Shown here piece after piece: positions 19,027-27,528 of a stretch of DNA of 32,116 nucleotides (within the stretch, counting starts at the first letter, position 1; every line of letters begins with the position of its first letter). The DNA is from Bacteroidales bacterium (GTDB lineage Bacteria; Bacteroidota; Bacteroidia; Bacteroidales; VadinHA17). The stretch covers positions 1 to 32,116 of the forward strand of contig JAFGXK010000295.1 of the NCBI GenBank assembly GCA_016936695.1. The letters are read 5' to 3'. A model generated the notes under the pieces. That model was not told the origin of the DNA. It was given only the letters and a program-made list of their open reading frames with translations, and did no database searches. The position numbers and the translations under genes were made by a program.

Positions 19027-19380
19027 TTACTTTTTATTGGTTGTTTCCCTATAGTCACAGATTCCGTTTTTATCAGCGTCGGCAAAGTTCCCGTTTCCGT
19101 TACCATTTCCCTGTCTCATGCCTCGCTGACCCTGTCCATTACCAAGACCATCGCCGGATCCTCTGCGATTGATCCCTTTTCTTCCGGTTTGCTGATTTCT
19201 TGCGTTACTATTCTCAAAGTTGTCGCAAACACCATCTTTATTGGCATCCACAAAAGCAGCAGTGGCGTTGCCTTTTCCGTTCATCGACCGTTGTCCCGCT
19301 CCCTGATTCTGAGCGCTTGCCATTGTTGTTATTGCCACCAGGGCAATTCCTGCGATAAAAAGTTTTGTTTTCATAATCAT
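19027..19380 (-). CDS. Secreted protein with two EF-hand-like loops
   Basis: Signal peptide; DANKDGVCDNFE and DADKNGICDYRE match the 12-residue DxDxDGxxxxxE Ca-binding loop, each with Cys at loop position 8. Confidence 0.65.
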   Translation of the reverse strand: MIMKTKLFIAGIALVAITTMASAQNQGAGQRSMNGKGNATAAFVDANKDGVCDNFENSNARNQQTGRKGINRRGSGDGLGNGQGQRGMRQGNGNGNGNFADADKNGICDYRETTNKK

Positions 19381-19400
19381 AAATTTTTCAAGTTTGATAA

Positions 19401-19955
19401 CTAATTAATAAATCGTCTTCCTCTTCCCCTTCCGGATGGACCACCGGGTTCGTGTTGTCCCGAATGAATATCCGTGGTAAACATCTCCGCGAATAATTGG
19501 TCGAGTCTTTCTGTCTGATCCTTGTTGCATATTTCCTTAAAATCCAGATAATACCTGTATGTCAGCTTTTTAAGATCAGCATGTAAATGTCCGACTGAAT
19601 CGGACAACAAATTCAGTTTTGATGAATCAACGATGGATGATGACATCTCTTCCAGCATTCTCCCTCTGATGTCATTGAGTTCAATATTGATATCCCTTAC
19701 ATGGTGCCTGAAATCAGGATTGAACTCCCTGAAACGGGCCATCTGTTCGTTGGTAAGGTTAAGCTGATCACGGAAATAACGGCCGCTGTACTCGAGGGAA
19801 GCCACTTCGTCCCCTATCGTGCCGGATTCCGGAACCGTTAATTCCAGCCTTTTAGGATTTCGGTTATAGACAACCGTGGCAACTGTGGCAATATTCAATA
19901 AGGCCAGTGCAATTATTGCCCAAATCATCCATCTGTTTCTGCTTTCAGGTTTCAT
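19401..19955 (-). CDS. Spy/CpxP-like periplasmic (heavy-metal/envelope stress sensor) protein
   Basis: N-terminal TM anchor; YFRDQLNLTNEQMARFREFNPDFRHHVRDINIELNDIRGRMLEEM, an LTxxQ-type helical protein. Confidence 0.75.
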   Translation of the reverse strand: MKPESRNRWMIWAIIALALLNIATVATVVYNRNPKRLELTVPESGTIGDEVASLEYSGRYFRDQLNLTNEQMARFREFNPDFRHHVRDINIELNDIRGRMLEEMSSSIVDSSKLNLLSDSVGHLHADLKKLTYRYYLDFKEICNKDQTERLDQLFAEMFTTDIHSGQHEPGGPSGRGRGRRFIN

Positions 19956-19965
19956 TGTCAGCCTC

Positions 19966-20391
19966 CTATTCTATTGAAAGAACATCCACTGATTCGAGAA
20001 CTGCATCATTTATAAGCGCCAGTTCAACCGGGATTTCGGCCGTATTTCCGGCTGGACGAGATAAATTACCTGCCAGAACACCCAGAAAGACAGCAGCTGC
20101 CATTGATGCTGCTATTAGTACCGGCCTGAGCATCCGGATAAATCCCGATTCACTTTCATGACCGGCAGTTTCGAGGGAAGCGATCCCTGCCATCACTCTT
20201 GTGACAAGAAAAGGATCCGTATCCGTATTCCTTTCCATTTCGACTACCCTGTCCGCCAGCAACAATACATTGTAGATTTGTTTACATGAATCACATGTTT
20301 TTAGATGTGACTCAACCTGATTCCTGATATCCGGGGACAATCTGCCCTCGTGATAAGCATCCAGATTTTTTTGACATAACTGACAATTCAT
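19966..20391 (-). CDS. Anti-sigma factor with zinc-finger (zf-HC2-like) N-terminus and one TM
   Basis: CQLCQKNLDAYHEGRLSPDIRNQVESHLKTCDSCKQIY, then a TM segment (PVLIAASMAAAVFLGVLAG). Confidence 0.85.
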   Translation of the reverse strand: MNCQLCQKNLDAYHEGRLSPDIRNQVESHLKTCDSCKQIYNVLLLADRVVEMERNTDTDPFLVTRVMAGIASLETAGHESESGFIRMLRPVLIAASMAAAVFLGVLAGNLSRPAGNTAEIPVELALINDAVLESVDVLSIE

Positions 20392-20443
20392 TTTTGATTG
20401 GTTTTTATGATTAGAAACAAAACTTGACTTTTTCCTTCGTTCA

Positions 20444-21022
20444 TTACGGATTTTTCCCCCTTCCTGCCGATAATTTTCCCCTGAGATTCCTTTTAGCTCT
20501 CTGCAGAAGTGACTCTACGGCGCCTTCGCTAATATTCATTATCGCTGCAATCTCCTTTTGTGAAAGATCGTCGTACTTGCTAAGGATAATTGCAGTCCTT
20601 TGATTTTCGGGCAAAGAATCAAGAGCTTTCTGAACCCAGCTGATATGTTCCTTACGGACCAGGATGTCTTCAGGATTATCTGAATCAGCTAGTGATACAT
20701 GGATATCATTGGTTTTTTCAGAACCAAATAATGAATTGAATCTCTGAATTATGAAATTTTTCGATGATCTCCTGACACTATTGAGTGAAGCATTAACGGC
20801 AATCCGGTAAAGCCAGGTTGAAAAAGCTGAATCACTCCTGAACCGCGACAATGACTGATAAGCCTGAATAAATACTTCCTGGGTCAGGTCGTCAGCATCG
20901 TCTTTGTCATGGACAAATCCAATGCAGGTCCTGAACACCAGAGGTTGGTACTTTTCCACAAGCAACCTGAATTTCTCCCTGTCGCCATCAAGAATATCCC
21001 TGATTATTTCACTCTCATTCAT
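20444..21022 (-). CDS. ECF RNA polymerase sigma factor
   Basis: FRTCIGFVHDKDDADDLTQEVFIQAYQSLSRFRSDSAFSTWLYRIAVNASLN...LPENQRTAIILSKYDDLSQKEIAAIMNISEGAVESLLQRAKRNLR. Start set to MNESEII (21022), since the first about 44 aa of the 21154 ORF look non-homologous. Confidence 0.9.
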   Translation of the reverse strand: MNESEIIRDILDGDREKFRLLVEKYQPLVFRTCIGFVHDKDDADDLTQEVFIQAYQSLSRFRSDSAFSTWLYRIAVNASLNSVRRSSKNFIIQRFNSLFGSEKTNDIHVSLADSDNPEDILVRKEHISWVQKALDSLPENQRTAIILSKYDDLSQKEIAAIMNISEGAVESLLQRAKRNLRGKLSAGRGKNP

Positions 21023-21210
21023 TATTCCTTCATGCATCGAATTGAATCTCAATAAGGAAAGATAATATACCCACCCCAACTTAAAAATTTCTGTCCCTAA
21101 GTAAGTCCGCTGCAAATGTAAATATAATAATGAAATAAATCGCTTTAATATCACCCTTGGCTCCAGGATCGCGATTTTATTTGATTCTCGAGAAAACTTC
21201 GCCCGTTGTT

Positions 21211-21240
21211 ATCCGCGTGGGTTAATCTCCGGGAAAAACT
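21211..21240. repeat. Diverged copy of the intergenic ATCTGCGTTAATCTGCG element
   Basis: ATCCGCGTGGGTTAATCTCCGGGAAAAACT compared with ATCTGCGTTAATCTGCGAGAACTTTTT at 13448. Confidence 0.45.
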
Positions 21241-21261
21241 GCTTTGGTTGTTCCGGAAAAC

Positions 21262-21663
21262 TCAGCCGGTAATTTTTTTTACAATTTCCATGGTTTCTCC
21301 TGATGCAGCCTTCATCACCCGTGCAACTTTTTCAGGCATCTGGTCTGACATTTTGGCTTCGTTCATAACGGCTGCATAGATAAGCCCGTCGTCCTTGAGA
21401 TAAACTGAGATACGGCAAGGCATCATTACCGACATCAGCCGTTCGTCGTTAAGTTCGAGTATCTGGCCTGAATAAGCCGGTTTGCAAATCTCGATCACCT
21501 TGACCGGTAATACTGTTTTTCCAGCTTTAGCAAGTGAGAGTTGGAGATCGTGAATGGCCGGAACCTTCCAATCCCTCGATTCAGCTTCTTTTACAATCAT
21601 ATTGACTGTAGTATCAAAATCGAATCCGGAGGGTTGTTCGATTACGAAACTGTTTGTATCCAT
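21262..21663 (-). CDS. DUF302 domain protein
   Basis: GFDFDTTVNMIVKEAESRDWKVPAIHDLQ...VKVIEICKPAYSGQILELNDERLMSVMMPCRISVY. Confidence 0.88.
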   Translation of the reverse strand: MDTNSFVIEQPSGFDFDTTVNMIVKEAESRDWKVPAIHDLQLSLAKAGKTVLPVKVIEICKPAYSGQILELNDERLMSVMMPCRISVYLKDDGLIYAAVMNEAKMSDQMPEKVARVMKAASGETMEIVKKITG

Positions 21664-21837
21664 GGCACCTGTATATTAGTCAGATTACTTTAAATATTCC
21701 TGCTGCAAAGATATCCTCTTTATTCAGTTAGTACAAAAACAGCCTTATTAGTCTTTCAGACAGTTGCGACCGCTTAACAAACAGAAACAGGGATGATTTA
21801 GTTATCGTCCCTGCTTTCAGTTACTGCTAAAATGTTT

Positions 21838-22251
21838 TCAGAGGTATTTCCTGTATTCTTCCGGAACATCAAAATATTTAGTATACCTGGGAGCATCCGG
21901 ACCTGCGATCTCAATATTATCCTCTCCCAGCTTGAAAGTACATTTTTCGCCGCCAATATCTGAAAAATATACATCATACTCTTTCCCGTCCTCTTCAACC
22001 CGGATTATCCTGACCAGGTGCTTGTATTTTCCACTGTTGAGCTGCGAATGGCATATCGGACAGGTATAGACGTATTCTGCATCTTCCTCGATTTTGAATG
22101 GGGGGTGCGTTGTGGTAGTATAGTTTCCCAGTTCGGGGTCAAGAAGAACCAGTCCTCTTTGCGAACTGTTCATTTTAGATGCTGCAAGGATAATAGATGT
22201 CTTTACCTTCAGGTGTCCCTTGCACATTTTACATAAATAATCGACTGCCAT
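21838..22251 (-). CDS. Uncharacterised zinc-ribbon-like protein in hydrogenase operon
   Basis: Two CxxC pairs (YLCKMC, YTCPICH); ATG at 22251 lies 3 bp from the stop of the maturation protease gene. Confidence 0.65.
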   Translation of the reverse strand: MAVDYLCKMCKGHLKVKTSIILAASKMNSSQRGLVLLDPELGNYTTTTHPPFKIEEDAEYVYTCPICHSQLNSGKYKHLVRIIRVEEDGKEYDVYFSDIGGEKCTFKLGEDNIEIAGPDAPRYTKYFDVPEEYRKYL

Positions 22252-22253
22252 GG

Positions 22254-22706
22254 TTACCTCCTCTTGTTTATAAGGTTAATAATCTCGTTTGACACAATTC
22301 TTACAAGGTAGGAAATATTTTCACCAAAGTCAATACTCACCGGCTGAATCCCCAGAATGTAGACTTCAGCGGTGAAAAAGTCCGCTATATTCTTAAGAGA
22401 TATATTATGAGTATTGAATGTAAGGTCCATCACCCTTTCAACTGGCAGAAGCACAGCGCTTCCGGGGGGGGAACCCGTGTTCATACAATCGATAAGGACC
22501 AGGATATCAGGGTTCAGGGAATTGATTTTGCCAATATAATTCTCGATGCTTACCTCCACCGTGAGCGTTCCGATATTGTCTCTCTCAACAATCCTGTTGC
22601 TTATATAAACTCCGGCACCGTCATCCTGCTTAAGGACATTCCCGATCCCGACAAAAAGGATCTTCCTGCCGGTTTGTGTCAGAATTTTCTCAAGGTCTTG
22701 CAGCAC
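22254..22706 (-). CDS. Hydrogenase maturation endopeptidase (HycI/HyaD family)
   Basis: KILFVGIGNVLKQDDGAGVYISNRI...DILVLIDCMNTGSPPGSAVLLP...TFNTHNISLKNIADFF. Confidence 0.88.
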   Translation of the reverse strand: MLQDLEKILTQTGRKILFVGIGNVLKQDDGAGVYISNRIVERDNIGTLTVEVSIENYIGKINSLNPDILVLIDCMNTGSPPGSAVLLPVERVMDLTFNTHNISLKNIADFFTAEVYILGIQPVSIDFGENISYLVRIVSNEIINLINKRR

Positions 22707-22711
22707 TCCGT

Positions 22712-23320
22712 TCAGAGATATTTAACCAAAACTAGTCTCAGGCAGTTCGGGCAGAGTATATTGAACATGTCCTTTCTCTTCAGCCCGTCACGGACCTCTA
22801 TCTCAACATCCTGTCCTTCTGAAAGTTTCAGTTTTTCGTTCAGCATGTTGAGGTTCAGGATGGATGAAAATGCCTTAGGCCCCAGTTTCCTGTGAAGAAA
22901 CTGAAGATGTTCCCTGGTAGTGATAACAGCTCCGCAGTTCGAGCAGATAAGAAGTTCCTTTTCCTGGTATTCTACTACCTGTGTCCGGTCCAGGGTGGCC
23001 ATGTCGAAAATAAGGTCGGAGAGAACCACCCCCTTTCCTGTAATACAGTGCTCCTCGCATTGTCCGCAAAAAATGCATTTTCCGTAATCCCTCACTATAG
23101 TACGGATTCTCTTTTCGGGATCGTCGGTAAAAGTTATAGCCTGAGGCGGACAGACGTTTGCACAGGTTTCACATCCCACGCAGTTTTCGTTATCCACTAC
23201 CGGTTTACCCCTGAATTTCTCGAATGGAATATGTTCTTTAAAAGGGTATTTAGTGGTATAAGCCGGCGTAACGAGAGAAATAACGGCCTCCTTCAATTCT
23301 CTTAGCTTTGGATACTTCAT
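22712..23320 (-). CDS. 4Fe-4S ferredoxin subunit, HycF/MbhN/NuoI-like, with C-terminal CxxC pairs
   Basis: CVGCETCANVCPPQAI, CIFCGQCEEHC, and C-terminal CSNC and CPNC. Confidence 0.88.
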   Translation of the reverse strand: MKYPKLRELKEAVISLVTPAYTTKYPFKEHIPFEKFRGKPVVDNENCVGCETCANVCPPQAITFTDDPEKRIRTIVRDYGKCIFCGQCEEHCITGKGVVLSDLIFDMATLDRTQVVEYQEKELLICSNCGAVITTREHLQFLHRKLGPKAFSSILNLNMLNEKLKLSEGQDVEIEVRDGLKRKDMFNILCPNCLRLVLVKYL

Positions 23321-23634
23321 TTTACAACATCCTTATAATCATCCATAATGCTCTTATCGCTCATTTTCACTCCAAAACGGTATGTACCCCGTACCAGGGC
23401 GTGTGCTGCAACCGTTGCACTGAAGAAGAGCAGGGGAATAGCAATAATTGCCTTAATGCCTGCCGCTGAAATCCCATTATGAAGGAATACTCCCAATAGT
23501 ATACTGCAGCATCCGAGTGTAACACATTTTGTTGCTGCCTGCAATCTGTTATAAACATCCGGAAGCCTTAATAATCCTATGCATCCGAACAGGTTAAACA
23601 GAACACCAATGCTTATTACTATTATAGCTGCCAT
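23317..23634 (-). CDS. mrpG: Mrp-type Na+/H+ antiporter subunit G
   Basis: VLFNLFGCIGLLRLPDVYNRLQAATKCVTLGC signature; 4-bp overlap with the ferredoxin gene. Confidence 0.9.
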   Translation of the reverse strand: MAAIIVISIGVLFNLFGCIGLLRLPDVYNRLQAATKCVTLGCCSILLGVFLHNGISAAGIKAIIAIPLLFFSATVAAHALVRGTYRFGVKMSDKSIMDDYKDVVK

Positions 23635-23635
23635 A

Positions 23636-23902
23636 TCATTGGTTTAATTGTTTACCGCTCAGGTATTTTGCCAGGGTCAGTGTGCCGATAAAACTCAGAA
23701 TTATCCATGCAATACCAATATCCAGTATAAAGCTTTTGCCGGTTTGAACTGAGATAATGGCACATATACCGACTACAAGAATGCCGAAAATATCAATGGC
23801 AACCATTCTGTCGGGTATCGTTGGGCCCCTTATGATCCTGTACAGACAGAGTCCGCTGAGGCCTATCTGGAAATACAGCAATATTTCAAGCCATGTGTTC
23901 AT
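23636..23902 (-). CDS. mrpF: Mrp-type antiporter subunit F
   Basis: YRIIRGPTIPDRMVAIDIFGILVVGICAI signature. Confidence 0.9.
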   Translation of the reverse strand: MNTWLEILLYFQIGLSGLCLYRIIRGPTIPDRMVAIDIFGILVVGICAIISVQTGKSFILDIGIAWIILSFIGTLTLAKYLSGKQLNQ

Positions 23903-24384
23903 TCAACAAAATTTTTAATATATTTTTCAAATACCCCGGTGATCATCCTGGTATATGTTTCGGGATCTTGTGAACGTATATAAATCCAGTGTATGTAATA
24001 GTCGTCTCCTATTATATCGACTGTAAGTGTTCCCGGAGTCATTGTGATTGAATTGGCAAGAAGCATCCTGGCAAATTCCGATTTAAGTGTGGTTCTGACT
24101 TTTACAATCCCCGGTTTTATAGGCATCCGGGGATGCAGTACCCTGTAGGCAACGTCAAAATTAGCCTTAATACACGACCAGATAAAGACTGACAGGTAGG
24201 CCAGGAACCAGAACCAGCGCCGTGGGTTGATCAGCTTGCCTGTATTTTCAAAAAAATACCTTGCAAAGATCAGGGTACAGATCAGTGATGCCGCTGATCC
24301 GACAATAACATTCTGCAGGGAAATCCTGAAGGTTAAAAGAAGCCAGAAAACAAGACCGAGTATAAAAAACGTCAGATATCTCAT
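23899..24384 (-). CDS. mrpE: Mrp-type antiporter subunit E
   Basis: NVIVGSAASLICTLIFARYFF...SIT MTPGTLTVDIIGDDYYIHWIYI pattern; 4-bp overlap with mrpF. Confidence 0.9.
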   Translation of the reverse strand: MRYLTFFILGLVFWLLLTFRISLQNVIVGSAASLICTLIFARYFFENTGKLINPRRWFWFLAYLSVFIWSCIKANFDVAYRVLHPRMPIKPGIVKVRTTLKSEFARMLLANSITMTPGTLTVDIIGDDYYIHWIYIRSQDPETYTRMITGVFEKYIKNFVE

Positions 24385-24385
24385 A

Positions 24386-25924
24386 TCATATCTTTAATAT
24401 GGTTGAAGAGTACGTTTGAGGATCTGTCAGGACATTTATGGCAGGGGTCAGGAAAAGGTCGCGCACCTGCGGAATAGCGACAAGGCTCAAGATGACACAA
24501 AGAATACTTAGAACAACCATGCTGAAGACCATGGGAAACGGCACTTCCTTAAGGTTTTTTTGCTCTCCGTCCTGTTCCTTGTTATAAAAGGCATACCTCT
24601 GGAATTTAAGGAATGAGGCAAGGGTGATTATGCTTACAATAACGGCAATAAGAGCAAGAAGGTAAAACTTACCCATTACAGCCGCAATTATTATAATCAG
24701 CTTGCTGAAGAAGCCGTTGAAGGGTGGTATTCCGGAAATAGACATAGATGCAATGAATGAGGTCGCGGAGGTTGCCGGCATATACCGTGCAATCCCCCCC
24801 ATCTCCTTCAGATTCCGGGTCCCTGTCCTGTATTCAATGGCTCCGGCGTTAAGGAAAAGAAGACTCTTGAACGCTGCATGATTTATGAGATGAAAAATAC
24901 CTCCGGCAATTGCCAGAGATGCGATTTCAGGGTTTGTCCCCCTGGCAAGGAGTATCATCCCCATCCCGACTGATAGTATTACATAACCCATCTGACTTAT
25001 GCTGTGGTAAGCCAGCAGCCTCTTGATGTCCCACTGTCCGATAGCCAGGAAAACGCCGGTTACCATCGACAGGGCACCAAGGGTGGTAATCAGCACTGCA
25101 ATTTCATTGCTTATGAGGAACATGTTGAAGAAGATCCTTATCAGAACATAGATCCCGACGGCCTTTATCAACACACCCGAAAGCATGGCCGAGATCGGAG
25201 AGGGAGCTGATGAATGAGCATCGGGCAGCCATGCGTGAAATGGTATTACTGCGGCCTTCAGTCCGAATCCGCAGAGAAACAGAAGCTGGATAAGCATATA
25301 ATGCACCTTGTCGGGACTGCTTCCCATAGCAGCTTTGACATCCGCAATGTTGAGGGTTTTTGCCTTCCAGTAAATAAGTCCGATTCCAAACAAGATCAGC
25401 AATGAGGCCAGCCCTCCCAGCACCTGATATTTGAAAGTAGCTTCAAGCTGTTCCCTTTCAACTCCGAATGCGACGAGTGCATAGGAGGAGATCGCAGCAA
25501 TCTCGAGGAAAACAAAGATATTGAAGAGATCGCCGCTCAGAACAACACCGTTCATCCCTGCCACCATCAGACAGAAAAGGGCGTAATAATTACTCTCCGA
25601 TGTGTACCGGCTTATATAGGTGAGTGAATAAACTATTGAAAGAAAACCGACAATGTTGATAATACACAGTAAAAGTGCTGTGAAGTTGTCCATTACCATG
25701 TATATGCCTATTGGAATGCCGTTGACAGGTTCCCATCCCCCGACTTTATAGACTGAAATATCTCCCCTTGCGGTGGTTATTGCAATAAGGCTCATGGCTG
25801 CAAGCAGGAGCAGCACCAGAAGACCGATATACTTGTTGATGTTCTTCAGAAACCTGTCAAGGATCATTGTCAGGAAGGCTCCGGCAAGTGGTACTGCTAC
25901 AAACCAGGGGATCAGCGAATTCAT
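24386..25924 (-). CDS. mrpD: Mrp subunit D/MbhH-like proton-conducting antiporter subunit
   Basis: NIFVFLEIAAISSYALVAFG (TM5 Glu), GFGLKAAVIPFHAWLPDAHSSAPSPISAMLSG, SGIPPFNGFFSK. Confidence 0.9.
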   Translation of the reverse strand: MNSLIPWFVAVPLAGAFLTMILDRFLKNINKYIGLLVLLLLAAMSLIAITTARGDISVYKVGGWEPVNGIPIGIYMVMDNFTALLLCIINIVGFLSIVYSLTYISRYTSESNYYALFCLMVAGMNGVVLSGDLFNIFVFLEIAAISSYALVAFGVEREQLEATFKYQVLGGLASLLILFGIGLIYWKAKTLNIADVKAAMGSSPDKVHYMLIQLLFLCGFGLKAAVIPFHAWLPDAHSSAPSPISAMLSGVLIKAVGIYVLIRIFFNMFLISNEIAVLITTLGALSMVTGVFLAIGQWDIKRLLAYHSISQMGYVILSVGMGMILLARGTNPEIASLAIAGGIFHLINHAAFKSLLFLNAGAIEYRTGTRNLKEMGGIARYMPATSATSFIASMSISGIPPFNGFFSKLIIIIAAVMGKFYLLALIAVIVSIITLASFLKFQRYAFYNKEQDGEQKNLKEVPFPMVFSMVVLSILCVILSLVAIPQVRDLFLTPAINVLTDPQTYSSTILKI

Positions 25925-25926
25925 TT

Positions 25927-26265
25927 TCAGCCTCTTAGATTATTAATTTCTCTGATATCAAGCGTCTTGTATTTCCTGTAAATCCTTATTATCACAGACA
26001 TCAGCATTGCGGTGGTGGCAAGACCAATCACAATGGCAGTAAGGACCATTGCCTGCGGCAGGGGATCGACATAGATAGCGTCAGGGCTGGCCGGATCAAC
26101 TATCGGTGCTTCACCATGATGGACATATCCTATCAATGCCAGAAAAAGGAAAACGCTGAACTCCATAACCGATAGTGAAATGACTATCTTGACAAGGTTT
26201 CTCCTGGTAATGACTCCATAAAGTCCGACCAGGAAAAGAATAAAGCAAAGAAGGTAAACTGTCAT
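25927..26265 (-). CDS. mrpC: Mrp-type antiporter subunit C (NuoK-like)
   Basis: LYGVITRRNLVKIVISLSVMEFSVFLFL...PLPQAMVLTAIVIGLATTAMLM. Confidence 0.9.
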   Translation of the reverse strand: MTVYLLCFILFLVGLYGVITRRNLVKIVISLSVMEFSVFLFLALIGYVHHGEAPIVDPASPDAIYVDPLPQAMVLTAIVIGLATTAMLMSVIIRIYRKYKTLDIREINNLRG

Positions 26266-26699
26266 TTTGTTATTTCTTCCTTAAATATTACCAGTGCCAG
26301 AAAAATTGTCAGTATCGAAGCCGCAACTTCAATCCCTACGCTTATATTGAAGAGAGGTATCACACCTGCGCTTATCAGTTCTCCGACTTTACCTGCCGGC
26401 AGCCAGTTATTGAAAAAGATCCTGGCTCCAAGAAGCATCCCTGCCAGGGCGATAATAAGAACAAAGAGTATCGCCAGATTCTCCGTTATAGTCGTGCCTG
26501 TTTCTTCCCTGGTCAGGTTTATGAACTCACTTCCATTTGCCAGGATAAGAAGGATGAATGAACCTGCAATTATAACACCTCCTGCAAAGCCCCCTCCCGG
26601 GGAAAGATGTCCATGGATTATCACATATATACCGTAAAGAAATACTATGCCAGCTATAAGCTGGGTCGTCTTCTTTACTATGATTGTCATTCCTTTCAT
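26262..26699 (-). CDS. Mrp subunit B-like
   Basis: YGIYVIIHGHLSPGGGFAGGVIIAGSFILLI: MnhB signature; 4-bp overlap with mrpC. Confidence 0.9.
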   Translation of the reverse strand: MKGMTIIVKKTTQLIAGIVFLYGIYVIIHGHLSPGGGFAGGVIIAGSFILLILANGSEFINLTREETGTTITENLAILFVLIIALAGMLLGARIFFNNWLPAGKVGELISAGVIPLFNISVGIEVAASILTIFLALVIFKEEITK

Positions 26700-26750
26700 T
26701 GGAACTCAGTTTTTCTCCGTTTTACTATCAGTTTTCTTCGGTCTTAAAAG

Positions 26751-26973
26751 AACCCACCCCTACCCCTCCCGGGAGGGGATCCTTATTGTTCCTGCCCTAT
26801 GCTCTGTGCCCTGTGCTTTTCTTTCTCACTCTCACTCTGTTTTAACCCATCCCTACCCCTCCCGGGAGGGGATCCGTATTGTTCCTGCCCTGTGCTCTGT
26901 GCCCTGTGCTTTTCTTTCTCGCTCTCACTCTCACTCTGTTTTAACCCACCCCTACTCCTCCCTGGAGAGGATT
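26751..26973. repeat. Three-copy direct repeat carrying the palindrome CCCCTCCCGGGAGGGG
   Basis: AACCCAYCCCTACCCCTCCCGGGAGGGGATCC at 26751 and 26844, degenerate copy at 26943; near-identical intervening CCTGCCCTRTGCTCTGTGCCCTGTGCTTTTCTTTCTC... blocks; periods 93 and 99 bp, differing by a 6-bp CTCACT unit. Confidence 0.9.
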
Positions 26974-27515
26974 CGTCCGGGCTTATCTTCCTTCTTTCCC
27001 TTTAATCTCAGTATCGTCAGCACTCCCAGAACCGCAGTGATCAGGACAGTAGCCTCGCCGAGAGTATCGAAACCCCTGAAGTCAAATATTACTCCGGTTA
27101 CGAGATTTGCACTGCCGGTCTTCTCCGCGGCGCCGGAAATATAATACTCAGACATCCTGAGCGATCCTTCACCGAAAGCATCGAGCGATCTTGTTGCAAG
27201 GCTCAGGAAATAAAAGATCACGCCAACTATCAGTATTGCTGTTGCCATTGTCACATATCCCTGCCTGTCAGATTTAGTGTATGGTTCCTCCCGTGTACTG
27301 TCGATTACCACTGCCACCATTAAGACCAGGGAAATTGTTTCCACGACAATCTGGACTATTGCCAGGTCGGGAGCTTTCAGCAGCAGGAAGCAGATAACAA
27401 GGCCGTATCCCACAATACCGCAGGCAATTACTGCCGAAAGCAGGTCTTTTGCATGAATTGCAAAGATGGCCCCGAGGATCATAAAGACAAGAATTACTGA
27501 AACAGCTGCTTCCAT
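26952..27515 (-). CDS. MrpA C-terminal-like / MbhD-MbhE-like membrane subunit (DUF4040 type)
   Basis: [49 protein letters not shown]...[24 protein letters not shown]. Confidence 0.88.
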   Translation of the reverse strand: MEAAVSVILVFMILGAIFAIHAKDLLSAVIACGIVGYGLVICFLLLKAPDLAIVQIVVETISLVLMVAVVIDSTREEPYTKSDRQGYVTMATAILIVGVIFYFLSLATRSLDAFGEGSLRMSEYYISGAAEKTGSANLVTGVIFDFRGFDTLGEATVLITAVLGVLTILRLKGKKEDKPGRILSREE

Positions 27516-27528
27516 AGGGTAATCTTAA

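Noticed and set aside
26751-26973. CRISPR-like array (about 30-bp repeats, 60-70 bp spacing)
   Set aside because: Only three copies, the intervening blocks are nearly identical to each other rather than unique spacers, and there are no cas genes; it is a tandem duplication of a REP-like unit.
26647-27144. 165-aa plus-strand ORF with repeated THPYPSREGI...VPALCSVPCAFLS peptides
   Set aside because: Its repeated peptides come from the non-coding direct repeat and the rest is antisense to two well-supported membrane genes.
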